This document shows, piece by piece, positions 48,223-57,393 of a DNA stretch of 64,000 bases. The DNA is from AV69 sp963742315 (GTDB lineage Bacteria > Verrucomicrobiota > Verrucomicrobiia > Chthoniobacterales > UBA10450), in contig CAVULE010000015.1 of NCBI GenBank assembly GCA_963742315.1, positions 372,001 to 436,000 of the forward strand, read 5' to 3'. The notes below the pieces were generated by a model that ran no database searches, was not told where the DNA came from, and saw nothing but the letters and a program-made list of their open reading frames with translations. How positions within the stretch are numbered: position 1 is the stretch's first letter; every line of letters begins with the position of its first letter. Both the position numbers and the translations under genes were made by a program.

Positions 48223-49314
48223 CTAACGCCGACCAATAATGGTGTCGCACAAGAGCGCATGTGCCTCACTCCAGACGCGCTCGGTAATGACGGAGGCAGA
48301 TTCCGCCCGTGCCAGCGCGGCGGATTGCCCGGCCCAGGCTTGCATGCGTTGAACATCGCCGGCTTTCTGCGCTTTCAGGCGCATCGGTGTCGTTAGACCG
48401 CGCTGTACCGGATACGGCGCTGGAGCTGGTGCATCTGCTCCCACCGCCGCACGCGCATAATCCGTGGCAATGCTTCGACCTGGTTTGCCGGTGAATGCGC
48501 GGCTTAAAATCGTTCGTTCGGGTGTGCTATTCGCTAGCGCGTCGGCCCAAGCCCGATGCACCTTCGTTTCCGGGCAGCGCAAAAATGAAGTGCCAATCAC
48601 CGCTGCACTCGCACCCAGGATAAGCGCTGCCGCAACACCGCGGCCATCCGCAATTCCACCAGCAGCGACGACAGGAACGCGCACCGCGTCGACGATCGCG
48701 GGCACCAGCGCAATCAATCCGACAAGCTGTTGCTCGGCTTTGGTCGCGTCGAAGGCACCGCGATGTCCCCCGGCCTCCATTCCTTGCGCGATGATCACAT
48801 CGGCGCCCGCAGCTTCCGCTTTTTTTGCGTCGGCGACCGTCGTAGCTGTCGCGAACCACGAAATCCGACGAGACTTCAATTCGCCAACAAACGACGGCGG
48901 ATACAACCCCATAATCGATGACACCGCAGCCGGTGCGATTCGCAGCAAGGCCTGGCACTGCTCATCGAAATTCGGAAGAGCTATATCACCGGCGTCTTCA
49001 GGAACTGGCGGACCCCAAGCCGACAAAAATTCGCGAACGCGCGCTTCGTGCGAGCGATCGCGCATCGGCGGCGGCTCGGGAATCCAAAGATTAATCTGAA
49101 ACGGGCCGTCCACATTTGCACGTACTTCCGCAGCCCAGTCTTCGATTTCCTTCGGCTGCATTAGGAGCGCGGCGCACGCGCCGAACCCGCCCGCACGCAT
49201 CACCGCGATAGAAGACGATGGCGGACAAGCCCCCGCCATCGGCGCAAGAAGAATCGGAACGCGAATACCGAACCGGGCGCAAAAGCCTGCTGCCCGGCTC
49301 CGCGGATCGTCCAT
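48223..49314 (-). CDS. Nitronate monooxygenase (2-nitropropane dioxygenase)
   Basis: A 363-residue FMN TIM barrel: RVPILLAPMAGACPPSSSIA at the N-terminus, GPFQINLWIP, VIIAQGMEAGGHRGAFD with the flavin-region GMEAGGHRG and H184 (the general base of class I enzymes), VPVVAAGGIADGRGVAAALI and LGASAAVIGTSFLRCPE. It oxidises alkyl nitronates, including the toxin propionate-3-nitronate. The tail (LKAQKAGDVQRMQAWAGQSA) is typical. It has no obvious operon partner; the peroxiredoxin-like gene lies 83 bp upstream, same strand. Confidence 0.92.
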   Translation of the reverse strand: MDDPRSRAAGFCARFGIRVPILLAPMAGACPPSSSIAVMRAGGFGACAALLMQPKEIEDWAAEVRANVDGPFQINLWIPEPPPMRDRSHEARVREFLSAWGPPVPEDAGDIALPNFDEQCQALLRIAPAAVSSIMGLYPPSFVGELKSRRISWFATATTVADAKKAEAAGADVIIAQGMEAGGHRGAFDATKAEQQLVGLIALVPAIVDAVRVPVVAAGGIADGRGVAAALILGASAAVIGTSFLRCPETKVHRAWADALANSTPERTILSRAFTGKPGRSIATDYARAAVGADAPAPAPYPVQRGLTTPMRLKAQKAGDVQRMQAWAGQSAALARAESASVITERVWSEAHALLCDTIIGRR

Positions 49315-49396
49315 GTCAACGCCCTCGAGTCGCTCCCAATTTGAGATTCATTTTTGTGCCTATCTTCATTTCTGTCTTCTAACCTCTGATCTCTGA

Positions 49397-49993
49397 TTAG
49401 TCCTGTTCACGAAGAGTCTGGGCGAACGTTTTGCCGTACGGATAAAAAAGTTCCTTGCGACCTTGCTGCCATTCAGCCTTAAGTTCGGGCGTTGTAATGT
49501 CCCAATCCAGCCGGCATTTCTTGATAACGGCACGCAGATCCTGGCGAAGCTCTTCCATCGTGGCCCGGCCAAAGAACCAGTAGCCCATATAGATCTTGTA
49601 AATGACAAGACCGGGCTCGAGCACAATCGTGTGCGGAATCATCGGATTGTGGAGAGGATCAGTGTACTCGGCGATGTCGAGATCTTTTTGCACTTTGCGC
49701 GCTGGGTCGGAGAGGAACGGCCAGTGGGCACCGACGCCGGTGCGATATTCATTCGTCTCAGTGAGATTGTCGGTGCTGATCGTGACTAGCCGACAATAAC
49801 CAACCTCGAGTTCACGATGCAGTAGAACTAGTCCTTCATGTTGCCGGCGGTCTTTCGGGCAGAAACCTCCGCGGCTGAGGACAAGAACCATTGGATCTTG
49901 TTCTTGCAGTTCGGAAAGCTTCCGGCGTTTCCCAGTATGCTCAGAAAGTTCGTAGTCTGGGAAAACAGCTCCTGGCACAATGTCGGGACGCAT
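49397..49993 (-). CDS. AhpC/TSA-like redoxin
   Basis: A 198-residue thioredoxin-fold protein: IVPGAVFPDYELSEHTGKRR, VLVLSRGGFCPKDRRQHEGL with the single peroxidatic-type C45, VTISTDNLTETNEYRTGVGA, HWPFLSDPARKVQKDLDIAE and IPHTIVLEPGLVIYKIYMGY. The usual TPxC active site is GGFCPKD here, so it may be a 1-Cys peroxiredoxin or a related redoxin. C67 (EVGYCRL) is an unlikely resolving cysteine. The ATG lies 4 bp after the stop of the RND pump gene on the same strand, so it may be the third gene of that operon. Confidence 0.85.
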   Translation of the reverse strand: MRPDIVPGAVFPDYELSEHTGKRRKLSELQEQDPMVLVLSRGGFCPKDRRQHEGLVLLHRELEVGYCRLVTISTDNLTETNEYRTGVGAHWPFLSDPARKVQKDLDIAEYTDPLHNPMIPHTIVLEPGLVIYKIYMGYWFFGRATMEELRQDLRAVIKKCRLDWDITTPELKAEWQQGRKELFYPYGKTFAQTLREQD

Positions 49994-49997
49994 TCTA

Positions 49998-52900
49998 TCA
50001 ATCGGTTTTACCCTTAGGCGACTCGGTTACTTCAGGTGCGACTTTTCGACCGGCGAACAGTCGCTCAATCACATAAAACGTTACCGGGATAAGAAAAATG
50101 GCGATGCCCGAGGCGGCGATCATTCCGCCGATCACTGTCGATCCAAGAACGCGACGCGCGACAGCTCCCGAACCGCTGGCAAACCAGAGCGGCAAGCAGC
50201 CGAAGATGAATGCGAACGACGTCATGAGAATCGGGCGCAAACGTAATCGCGCGCCTTCGAGCGCGGCGTCGAGAAGCGGTTTGCCCTTCTCGTATTCGTC
50301 CTTGGCAAATTCGACAATCAAGATCGCGTTCTTCGCGGCGAGACCGATTAGCATGACCAGCCCAATTTGCGTGTAGATGTTGTTTTGCATTCCGCGCAGC
50401 CAGAGCGTGAGGAACGCGCCGAAGACTGCGACCGGGGTGCCTAACAAGACACTAAACGGTAGAGACCAGCTTTCATACAGCGCGGCGAGAATGAGAAATA
50501 CAAAAAGGAGCGACATTCCAAAAACCACAGTCGGCGGAACGCCTTGTTGGGCTTTCTTTTCCTGATACGAAAGGCCAAGATAGTCGTAGCCCATCTCCTT
50601 AGGCATAGTTTGCTGGAATACTTCTTCCAACGCGTTCATCGCCTGGTTCGAGCTATAACCGGGCGCAGCACTGCCATTGATCTGGGCCGAGCGATATTCA
50701 TTGTAGCGCAACGTGAATTCTGGGCCGGCGATGTCTTTCACCGTGGTGATGGCGTCAAGCGGCACGGGGTCGCCGTTCGAATTGCGAACGAAAAACTGAC
50801 CGACATTCTTCGCGTCAGTGCGGTAATCGCCTTCCGCCTCAATGTACGTTTGCCATGTTCGGCCGAAGCGGTTGAAATAGTTCACAAAAAATCCGCCCAT
50901 GAACGTCTGCAGCGTTTGATATACCGAGGTCAGATCGATTCCCTGCTTGATTACTTTGTCGCGGTCGACGTTCACAAAAACCTGCGGCACGTTCGGCTGG
51001 AACGTCGGAATGAGAGTGCCGAGCTCGGGACGCTTGCGCGCGGCGTCGAGAAACGTTTTCACATTTTGCGCCAGAAAGGCGACATCTTTTCCCGCGCGAT
51101 CTTCCAATATGAATTGGAATCCACCGGAAGTGCCCACGCCCGGAATCACCGGTGGCGGGAAGGCAAACGCGATCCCTTCACTGAGACTTGCGAGGTACTT
51201 ATTCAGTCGCGCCTTGATCGCGTCGTATTGTTCCTCCGGCTTCGTTCGTTCGCTCCACGGTTTGAAAGTGACAAAGAAAAACGCGTGGTACGTGTCCGAG
51301 ACCAGGCTCAGCAGACTAAAGCCGATGACACTGGTGGTGTATTGCACGCCGGGTGTTTTGCTTAAAAAATCCTCGATCTCGTGACAAACCTTGTCGGTGC
51401 GCTCAAGCGAAGCCGCATCGGGTAATTGCAGCGACAGAAAAACGTAGCCCTGATCTTCTTCCGGCAAAAAGCCGCTCGGTAATCTGGATCCGAAAAAACC
51501 CGCACCGACCGCAAGCACGGCCAGCAACGCAAAGCTGAGCACGGCCTTTCGAATCGCGACCCGGGACCAGTTCACATACCCGTGCGTGGCACTGCCGAAC
51601 ACACGATTGAACTTGTCGAAGAACCACGCGAGCGGCCCACGCGATTTCTTGCGCGGCCGCAGTAATAGCGACGAAAGCGCAGGACTAAGTGACAATGCGT
51701 TGAATGCGGAGAAAATGACCGAGATGGCAATCGTTAGGGCAAACTGTTGATACAATCTCCCGGTGATGCCGGGCAGAAACGCTGTGGGAATGAAAACCGC
51801 CGACAAGACAAGCGCGATGCCGATCACCGGTGCGGACACTTCACGCATGGCCTGAAGAGTCGCGTCGCGTGAAGACATTCCTTCTTCGATGTGACGTTCT
51901 ACAGCTTCAACAACGACGATCGCGTCATCAACGACGAGACCGATTGCCAACACGAGGCCGAACAGTGAGAGCGTGTTGATGGAGAATCCAAACAGCGGAA
52001 ACAGCACAAACGTGCCAACCAATGAAACAGGCACTGCGCACAGTGGAATCAGCGTTGCACGCCAGCCCTGGAGAAAAACGAAAACGACGAGCACCACGAG
52101 CGCGAGCGCTTCGAACAGCGTCTTCACGATCTCCCGCATTCCCTCGGTGACGGCGAGTGTTTGATCGAGCGAGATAGCGTAATCGATGTCGGCCGGAAAC
52201 CGCTGCTTCGCTTCCGCCATTAACTTACGCACACCTTGTGCTGCCTTCACCGCGTTGGTTCCCGGCAGTTGATAGAGAGCGAGAATTGCCGACGGCTGGC
52301 CGTTCAAACGGCTCTTCAAATTGTAAGTCTGAGCGCCGAGACTAATCCGTGCGATGTCTTTCACCCGCACAAACGAACCGTCTGGATTCGCCCTAACGAC
52401 AATTTCGCCGAATTCCTCCGGCGTTTCCAATCGGCCCTGCGCGCGAACCGTGTAGGTAAACTTTTGCCCGCTCGGAATCGGTTCCCCGCCGACTTGGCCG
52501 GCCGGATTCACATTGTTTTGTTTTTGCACCGCCGTGATGATGTCGGGAACAGTGATGCCAAGCTTCGCTAGTTGATCCGGCTTCACCCACAAACGCATCG
52601 CATATTGGCCGGCGCCGAAAATCTGCACATTTCCAATTCCCGGCAGGCGCGTGAGTTGATCGAACAAATTAATGTAGCCGTAGTTCGCGAGAAAGACTCC
52701 ATCGTACGTCCCCTTTGGGGAATAAAGCCCGACGAGCATCAGCGGCGCTGTCGTCGATTTTTTAACCGTCAGGCCGTAATTGATCACATCCGCGGGCAAC
52801 TGCGATTGCGCTTGCGACACTCGGATCTGCGTCAGGACATGATCAATGTTCGGGTCAGTCGCGACATCGAAATCCACGATCAATCGGATGTCACCGCTAT

Positions 52901-53150
52901 TGGCATTGATCGAGTACATGTAGTTCATGTTGTCGACGCCGCTCATCTGTTGCTCGATCGGCGCCGCGACCGATTGCTCGATCGTGAGGGCGTCCGCGCC
53001 GGTATAGTGCGTTTGCACCTGAATCTCCGGCGGAGCGATTTGCGGATATTGCGCGATCGGCAACGCCAGAATGCACACGCCGCCGATGAGCGTCATCAGA
53101 ATCGCGATAACGATCGCGACAATGGGCCGCCGGACGAAGAACTCGGACAT
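49998..53150 (-). CDS. RND efflux transporter, HAE1/AcrB type
   Basis: A 1050-residue inner-membrane pump of the hydrophobe/amphiphile RND family: FFVRRPIVAIVIAILMTLIG in TM1, two large periplasmic loops, and TM4 LAIGLVVDDAIVVVEAVERH with the proton-relay DD pair. TM10-12 carry GLVMLIGLAAKNAILIVEFA with the matching Lys. AcrB docking and porter signatures (LNKYLASLSEGIAFAFPPPV, TEGMREIVKTLF) are present. It should expel drugs or bile-salt-like amphiphiles in a proton-driven tripartite system. The periplasmic adaptor is encoded 3 bp upstream. No TolC-like outer-membrane channel gene is in the window, so an external one must serve. Confidence 0.96.
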   Translation of the reverse strand: MSEFFVRRPIVAIVIAILMTLIGGVCILALPIAQYPQIAPPEIQVQTHYTGADALTIEQSVAAPIEQQMSGVDNMNYMYSINANSGDIRLIVDFDVATDPNIDHVLTQIRVSQAQSQLPADVINYGLTVKKSTTAPLMLVGLYSPKGTYDGVFLANYGYINLFDQLTRLPGIGNVQIFGAGQYAMRLWVKPDQLAKLGITVPDIITAVQKQNNVNPAGQVGGEPIPSGQKFTYTVRAQGRLETPEEFGEIVVRANPDGSFVRVKDIARISLGAQTYNLKSRLNGQPSAILALYQLPGTNAVKAAQGVRKLMAEAKQRFPADIDYAISLDQTLAVTEGMREIVKTLFEALALVVLVVFVFLQGWRATLIPLCAVPVSLVGTFVLFPLFGFSINTLSLFGLVLAIGLVVDDAIVVVEAVERHIEEGMSSRDATLQAMREVSAPVIGIALVLSAVFIPTAFLPGITGRLYQQFALTIAISVIFSAFNALSLSPALSSLLLRPRKKSRGPLAWFFDKFNRVFGSATHGYVNWSRVAIRKAVLSFALLAVLAVGAGFFGSRLPSGFLPEEDQGYVFLSLQLPDAASLERTDKVCHEIEDFLSKTPGVQYTTSVIGFSLLSLVSDTYHAFFFVTFKPWSERTKPEEQYDAIKARLNKYLASLSEGIAFAFPPPVIPGVGTSGGFQFILEDRAGKDVAFLAQNVKTFLDAARKRPELGTLIPTFQPNVPQVFVNVDRDKVIKQGIDLTSVYQTLQTFMGGFFVNYFNRFGRTWQTYIEAEGDYRTDAKNVGQFFVRNSNGDPVPLDAITTVKDIAGPEFTLRYNEYRSAQINGSAAPGYSSNQAMNALEEVFQQTMPKEMGYDYLGLSYQEKKAQQGVPPTVVFGMSLLFVFLILAALYESWSLPFSVLLGTPVAVFGAFLTLWLRGMQNNIYTQIGLVMLIGLAAKNAILIVEFAKDEYEKGKPLLDAALEGARLRLRPILMTSFAFIFGCLPLWFASGSGAVARRVLGSTVIGGMIAASGIAIFLIPVTFYVIERLFAGRKVAPEVTESPKGKTD

Positions 53151-53153
53151 TTC

Positions 53154-54320
53154 TTAGGGCTTCTTTTGCTGGTCCGCTTTTGAAACCAGCGCATCGGCGG
53201 GAGGGGTCCAGTCTTTTGCGACGACTGTCGAACCTTCGCGCGCTTTTTGGAGTCCTTGCACAACAACTTTGTCGCCTGGCTTCAAACCTTCCGTGACTTC
53301 CCACATCGCGCCGATGCGCTCGCCCATTTTCACCGGACGAATGCTGACCTTGTTATTTTCATCGACAACTGCGACTTGATAACTGCCCTGCAACTCGTTC
53401 ACCGCTTCCTGCGGAATAACCATCGCGCCTTTTTTCATGTCGGCGACGAAGCGCACCTTGCCGAATTGTCCCGGCCTCAAATTATTGCCCGGATTTGGAA
53501 ACGTGACTTCGTACCGGATCGACCCGGTCTTTGGGTCGAGGTTACGATCAAGCGCGTAAAATTTTCCTTTGTGTGGGTACACCTTGCCGTCGCCGAGAAT
53601 CAACTCGAACTCCAGGCTCCGTATGTATGCGGCACGCTCCGTCGGATCAGGGTGGCGCGAAACAAAATCGGTGAACGGTCCTTCGCCGGCGGTAACGATG
53701 GCTTTGATCGGATCAATTTGTGAAATGGTCGTGAGCGGCCCGCTCGTCGGACTAACGAGGTCGCCCACCTGGTTGTTGGCGAAGCCGGCTATTCCATCGA
53801 TCGGCGCGGTGATTTTGGTGTATCCGAGGTTTAGCTCCGCTTGTTTGACCGCCGCTTCGTCCGCCTGGACGTTTGCCTGGCTTGATTCGGCCGCCGCCAC
53901 CGCAGTGTCCCGCTCCTGAGCGCTGATCACTTTTCGGTTAAACAAATCGAGCGCGCGTTTTTCATCTGCGTCGGCCTTTGCCAGATTGGCCTTGTCTTTG
54001 GCCAGAGTTGCCTTGGCTTGTGCCAAAGCGGCTTCAAAGGGGCGTGGGTCGATCTGAAAAAGCAAATCGCCTTTTTTGACCAGGCTGCCTTCCTGATAAT
54101 CGCGCGAGACGATGTAGCCCTGGACCTGCGCGTTGATATTCGCGTTAATGAAACCGTCCAGGGTCGCGACCCGTTCGAGGATCCGAGGCACATCCCGAGG
54201 CGTCACTGTTGTGACCAGAACTTCCGGCGGTGGCGGACCAGTCTGTGCCGGCTTGCGCGAACAAGCAGTAGAAAAAACCAAAAAAATCAGGAGCGCGCCA
54301 AATGTGGCCCTCATAATCAA
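53154..54320 (-). CDS. RND periplasmic adaptor (membrane fusion protein)
   Basis: A 388-residue adaptor lipoprotein: signal with lipobox FSTAC (Cys near residue 20), a lipoyl half INANINAQVQGYIVSRDYQE, a hairpin of about 80 residues (EAALAQAKATLAKDKANLAK to VQADEAAVKQAELNLG), the second lipoyl half TKITAPIDGIAGFANNQVGD, a beta-barrel region (DPKTGSIRYEVTFPNPGNNL) and the C-terminal MVIPQEAVNELQGSYQVAVV. It bridges the RND pump to an outer-membrane channel. It is 3 bp ahead of the pump gene, so the two form an operon. ATG 54314 is an alternative start. No TetR repressor is adjacent, unlike many acrAB loci. Confidence 0.95.
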   Translation of the reverse strand: MIMRATFGALLIFLVFSTACSRKPAQTGPPPPEVLVTTVTPRDVPRILERVATLDGFINANINAQVQGYIVSRDYQEGSLVKKGDLLFQIDPRPFEAALAQAKATLAKDKANLAKADADEKRALDLFNRKVISAQERDTAVAAAESSQANVQADEAAVKQAELNLGYTKITAPIDGIAGFANNQVGDLVSPTSGPLTTISQIDPIKAIVTAGEGPFTDFVSRHPDPTERAAYIRSLEFELILGDGKVYPHKGKFYALDRNLDPKTGSIRYEVTFPNPGNNLRPGQFGKVRFVADMKKGAMVIPQEAVNELQGSYQVAVVDENNKVSIRPVKMGERIGAMWEVTEGLKPGDKVVVQGLQKAREGSTVVAKDWTPPADALVSKADQQKKP

Positions 54321-54374
54321 TCGTTAATAGCGCATGGAATCGAATTTGTCCCGAACCGAAAAAACAAGAATTCG

Positions 54375-54516
54375 TCAGGCCGTGTTATGCGGAAGTTTTT
54401 GCAGAAAATTGCGCATTGCTATAGCGATTTCCTCCATGTGGGTTTCGAGCGCAAAGTGTCCGGTATCCAGGAACTGGATAGTCGTGTTGGGGTTGTCGCG
54501 TCGGGAGGCTTCCCTT
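54375..54516 (-). pseudogene. C-terminal remnant of an alpha/beta hydrolase
   Basis: The minus frame from about 54516 to TGA 54375 reads EASRRDNPNTTIQFLDTGHF, ALETHMEEIAIAMRNFLQKL. LDTGHFALETHxxEI is the catalytic-histidine block at the very end of epoxide-hydrolase-like proteins. Upstream DNA is the end of the VOC gene, so the rest of the hydrolase is gone. It lies immediately behind the adaptor gene, on the same strand but upstream of its start. Confidence 0.7.
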
Positions 54517-54521
54517 TTGTG

Positions 54522-55199
54522 TTACGCCGACTTCCCAGCTACGACGTGCTTGACCTCCGCCATGTAGCGCTCGGCGGCCGCGGAGGCTTGCTCTGGCGTG
54601 CTCCCGCTCTCGCGAGCCTTCATGTACGCCGCGTACCAATCCCACCAGTGATGCTCGGCATGCGTCTTCTCGTACTGGCCGTGATGCTCCTCCGTCTCGT
54701 GGAGGAGATCGGCCATGGTTGCGACGTCCATGGCTGGTGCTCGCGTCAATTTCCATTCGCGGCCAGGAAGGCGCTCCTTGATTTCCTGGAGCAGCCAGCC
54801 GTTCCCGTCCGGATCCTCGAATGAGGCAAACGAGTAGTAGGAACGGCCTTGCGGGTCGCGCCCGGTAGCGCGTGGGTTCTCCCCGGTGTTATTGAAGGGG
54901 CCGCCGGCATAGTGGAAGACCTCGCTCACCTTGACGCCGAGGGCGATCAAGTCGTCGCGAGCGGCGTCAACCTCGTCGACGGCGAGGACCAAGATGTTCG
55001 CCGAGCCAGACTTAGCTGACGTGATTCCCTTGCCGAAGATGATCGACGCTTCTGAACGAGGAGGAGTAAATTGTATAACCCGAAAGTTTTCATTCCCGGC
55101 GTAATCGATATCTAACCGGAACCCCAATTTCTCATAGAACGCCTTGGCACGATCAACATCGGAAACCGGTACGACTACGACTTCTAGTTTCTTGTCCAT
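54522..55199 (-). CDS. VOC-family protein with helical C-terminal extension
   Basis: A 225-residue protein. Residues 1-145 form a vicinal-oxygen-chelate domain (KKLEVVVVPVSDVDRAKAFY, EKLGFRLDIDYAGNENFRVI, ASIIFGKGITSAKSGSANIL, FASFEDPDGNGWLLQEI). Residues 155-225 form a helical tail with LLHETEEHHGQYEKTHAEHH, WWDWYAAYMKARESGSTPEQ. I recall the same tail on many soil-bacterial VOC proteins; a cluster of five histidines (HH..H...EHH) suggests metal binding. Function is unproven; a glyoxalase- or resistance-type role is possible. A shorter paralogue is at 62768-63190. Confidence 0.9.
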   Translation of the reverse strand: MDKKLEVVVVPVSDVDRAKAFYEKLGFRLDIDYAGNENFRVIQFTPPRSEASIIFGKGITSAKSGSANILVLAVDEVDAARDDLIALGVKVSEVFHYAGGPFNNTGENPRATGRDPQGRSYYSFASFEDPDGNGWLLQEIKERLPGREWKLTRAPAMDVATMADLLHETEEHHGQYEKTHAEHHWWDWYAAYMKARESGSTPEQASAAAERYMAEVKHVVAGKSA

Positions 55200-55480
55200 G
55201 GTTACTGCTCCCTGGTTCTGAACTTCAGTAGTGTGGGATTCTGCTCTACAAGAGCATTCATGTTTAACTGCTTAGTCTGGTCCTACGGAGCAAAATTGTC
55301 ACTACGGAAACCGCGGTGATCAATGCAAGCTCGCAATTCAGGTCGTGCCTTAGTTTCGCGTCAACTGAGAGTTTTCCCATCCGCGCCGACTGGCATTTTG
55401 AGAGCGATGAAATTCATGGCTTCGATTGAAACGAACGCGGCGACTGAACTCTCGCTCCCGAGCCCGAGTGCGTTCACAGT
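55200..55480. other. 281-bp intergenic region, nothing recognised
   Basis: The region between the divergent VOC and MFS genes. Only a short frame of about 80 codons on the minus strand near 55361-55606 exists, which overlaps the MFS start and looks spurious. No hairpin or operator-like dyad stands out. Confidence 0.4.
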
Positions 55481-56761
55481 ATGACGATGCGGCCCACGAG
55501 TGAAGCGCCAGCGAACAGCCCGCCCGCCTGCATCGACGAGGTCGAACCGAATGCGATCCCGGTTGCGCCGGTGTTCGGCATTCTCTTCGCCCTCAGCTTC
55601 GCCCATCTGGTCAACGACACCCTGCAGTCGTTGATTCCGGCGATTTACCCGATTTTGAAAGCGGAGTTACGGCTCGATTACAGTCACATCGGCCTGATCA
55701 CGCTGACCAACCAGCTTACAGCGTCTTTGCTGCAACCGTTCGTCGGCGCGTTCACCGACAAACATCCCCAGCCGTTCTCGCTCGCGCTCGGAATGGCTTC
55801 AACGCTGGTCGGTTTGGTCCTGCTTTCAGTAGCGCCAAATCTCGCGCTCGTCCTCGTGGCGGTCGCGTTCGTCGGCATCGGCTCCTCCGTTTTCCATCCG
55901 GAAGCGTCGCGCGTCGCTCACTTGAGTTCGGGCGGGCGATTCGGCTTTGCGCAATCGGTATTCCAAGTAGGCGGAAACGCCGGTAGCTCACTCGGGCCGC
56001 TGCTCGCCGCGGCGATCGTCGTCTATCGCGGCCAGAAGTCGGTCATCTGGTTTTCGTTGCTCGCGCTTGTCGGCATTGTTGTCCTCTCGCGGGTCGGCGT
56101 CTGGTATCGCGACTACCTCGCGCATCATCGCGCGGCGAAACGTCGCGCTGCCTTGCATCGCGAGACAGGACTAACCCGCACCCGCGTTATCTTCTCGTTA
56201 GGCATCCTGATCGTGCTCGTTTTCTCGAAGTATTTCTATCTCGCGAGCATGAGCAGCTACTACACGTTTTTCCTCATCGAGAAATTCAGCCTCTCGGTGC
56301 GGGACGCGCAGTTGCATCTCTTCATCTTCCTGGCCGCCATTGCCGCCGGCACATTTCTCGGCGGACCGGTCGGTGACCGCATCGGCCGCAAAGCTGTCAT
56401 TTGGGTGTCCATCCTCGGCGTGGCGCCGTTCGCCCTCGCCCTTCCTTACGCAAATCTCTTCTGGTGCGCAGTCCTGAGCGCGATCATCGGGCTCATCCTC
56501 GCCTCGGCCTTCTCCGCCATCCTCGTTTACTCGCAGGAGCTGGTCCCCGGCAAGGTGGGCACGATGTCGGGCCTCTTCTTCGGCCTCGCCTTCGGACTGG
56601 GCGGCATCGGCTCAGCTCTCCTCGGCGCCATGGCCGATCGCCATGGCATTCCGTTCGTCTTCCATGTCTGCTCCTATTTGCCGCTGATCGGCCTGTTCAC
56701 CGCGTTGCTACCAAACCTCGGCACGCATCGCCGCGCCGCCTCGACTGCGGCCACCGCATGA
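55481..56761 (+). CDS. fsr: MFS transporter, fosmidomycin-resistance (Fsr) type
   Basis: A 426-residue major-facilitator protein with 12 predicted helices. The start of TM1 is FGILFALSFAHLVNDTLQSL, followed by IPAIYPILKAELRLDYSHIG, the Fsr hallmark. Other blocks: LTNQLTASLLQPFVGAFTDK, FHPEASRVAHLSSGGRFGFA, a central loop YRDYLAHHRAAKRRAALHRE, GTFLGGPVGDRIGRKAVIWV and MSGLFFGLAFGLGGIGSALL. It should export fosmidomycin-like or related small molecules by proton antiport. The HPEAxR motif near the TM5 region is conserved. The N-terminal 25 residues are cytosolic and Pro-rich. It is divergent from the VOC gene. Confidence 0.94.
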   Translation: MTMRPTSEAPANSPPACIDEVEPNAIPVAPVFGILFALSFAHLVNDTLQSLIPAIYPILKAELRLDYSHIGLITLTNQLTASLLQPFVGAFTDKHPQPFSLALGMASTLVGLVLLSVAPNLALVLVAVAFVGIGSSVFHPEASRVAHLSSGGRFGFAQSVFQVGGNAGSSLGPLLAAAIVVYRGQKSVIWFSLLALVGIVVLSRVGVWYRDYLAHHRAAKRRAALHRETGLTRTRVIFSLGILIVLVFSKYFYLASMSSYYTFFLIEKFSLSVRDAQLHLFIFLAAIAAGTFLGGPVGDRIGRKAVIWVSILGVAPFALALPYANLFWCAVLSAIIGLILASAFSAILVYSQELVPGKVGTMSGLFFGLAFGLGGIGSALLGAMADRHGIPFVFHVCSYLPLIGLFTALLPNLGTHRRAASTAATA

Positions 56762-56834
56762 AACGAAGGGCCCATGGCGAACGTAATTTCGCGTGTCTTC
56801 CAGAGTGTTCGAATTAGCGCAGCGACTAAGAGAA

Positions 56835-57359
56835 TTAGAGGGCTAGATCACTCAACCCGGGATGGTCGTCGGGACGGCGCCCGAGCGACCAATGGTATTT
56901 GCGATCTGATTCCTGAATCGGAAGGTCGTTGATTGACGCAAACCGGAAGGCCATGAGTCCGTCCTGATTGAACTCCCAGTTTTCGTTGCCATAGGAGCGA
57001 TACCAGTGCCCTGAGTCGTCGTGCCATTCGTAAGCGAAGCGCACTGCGATGCGATTTCCATCGTAGGCCCAAAGTTCTTTAATCAGCCGGTAGTCCAGCT
57101 CTTTCGCCCACTTGCGTTTCAGGAATTCGATGATCTCCGGCCGCCCATTGGGAAACTCGGCGCGATTTCTCCAGCGCGAGTCGATTGCATAAGCCAGGGC
57201 CACCTTCTCTGGATCACGAGAATTCCAGCCATCTTCTGCCAGGCGAACTTTCTGAATGGCAGTCTCACGAGTAAACGGAGGTAGAGGAGGACGCGTTGCA
57301 GTCGTTGATGGCGTCTTGTCCTTCATTCGTGTTCGCTGGTCAGTTGGAGTAGTATTCAT
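56835..57359 (-). CDS. DUF1348 (NTF2-like) protein
   Basis: From ATG 57359 the protein is 174 residues, with a 30-residue Thr/Pro-rich leader. The domain follows: PPFTRETAIQKVRLAEDGWN, SRDPEKVALAYAIDSRWRNR, AEFPNGRPEIIEFLKRKWAK, ELDYRLIKELWAYDGNRIAV, RFAYEWHDDSGHWYRSYGNE, NWEFNQDGLMAFRFASIND. This is the DUF1348 family, an NTF2-fold group of unknown function widespread in soil bacteria. ATG 57326 would trim the leader to 19 residues. It lies 34 bp after the RidA-SDR operon on the same strand. Confidence 0.9.
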   Translation of the reverse strand: MNTTPTDQRTRMKDKTPSTTATRPPLPPFTRETAIQKVRLAEDGWNSRDPEKVALAYAIDSRWRNRAEFPNGRPEIIEFLKRKWAKELDYRLIKELWAYDGNRIAVRFAYEWHDDSGHWYRSYGNENWEFNQDGLMAFRFASINDLPIQESDRKYHWSLGRRPDDHPGLSDLAL

Positions 57360-57393
57360 TGGTCTGTTTTCTTGTTTCACTACCTTTACGCTG

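Noticed and set aside
50544..51365. Long plus-strand frame (273 codons) and another at 52572-53183
   Set aside because: Both are shadows of the RND pump gene on the minus strand.
54018..54824. Plus-strand frame of 268 codons
   Set aside because: It runs antisense across the adaptor gene, the hydrolase remnant and the VOC gene; composition artefact.
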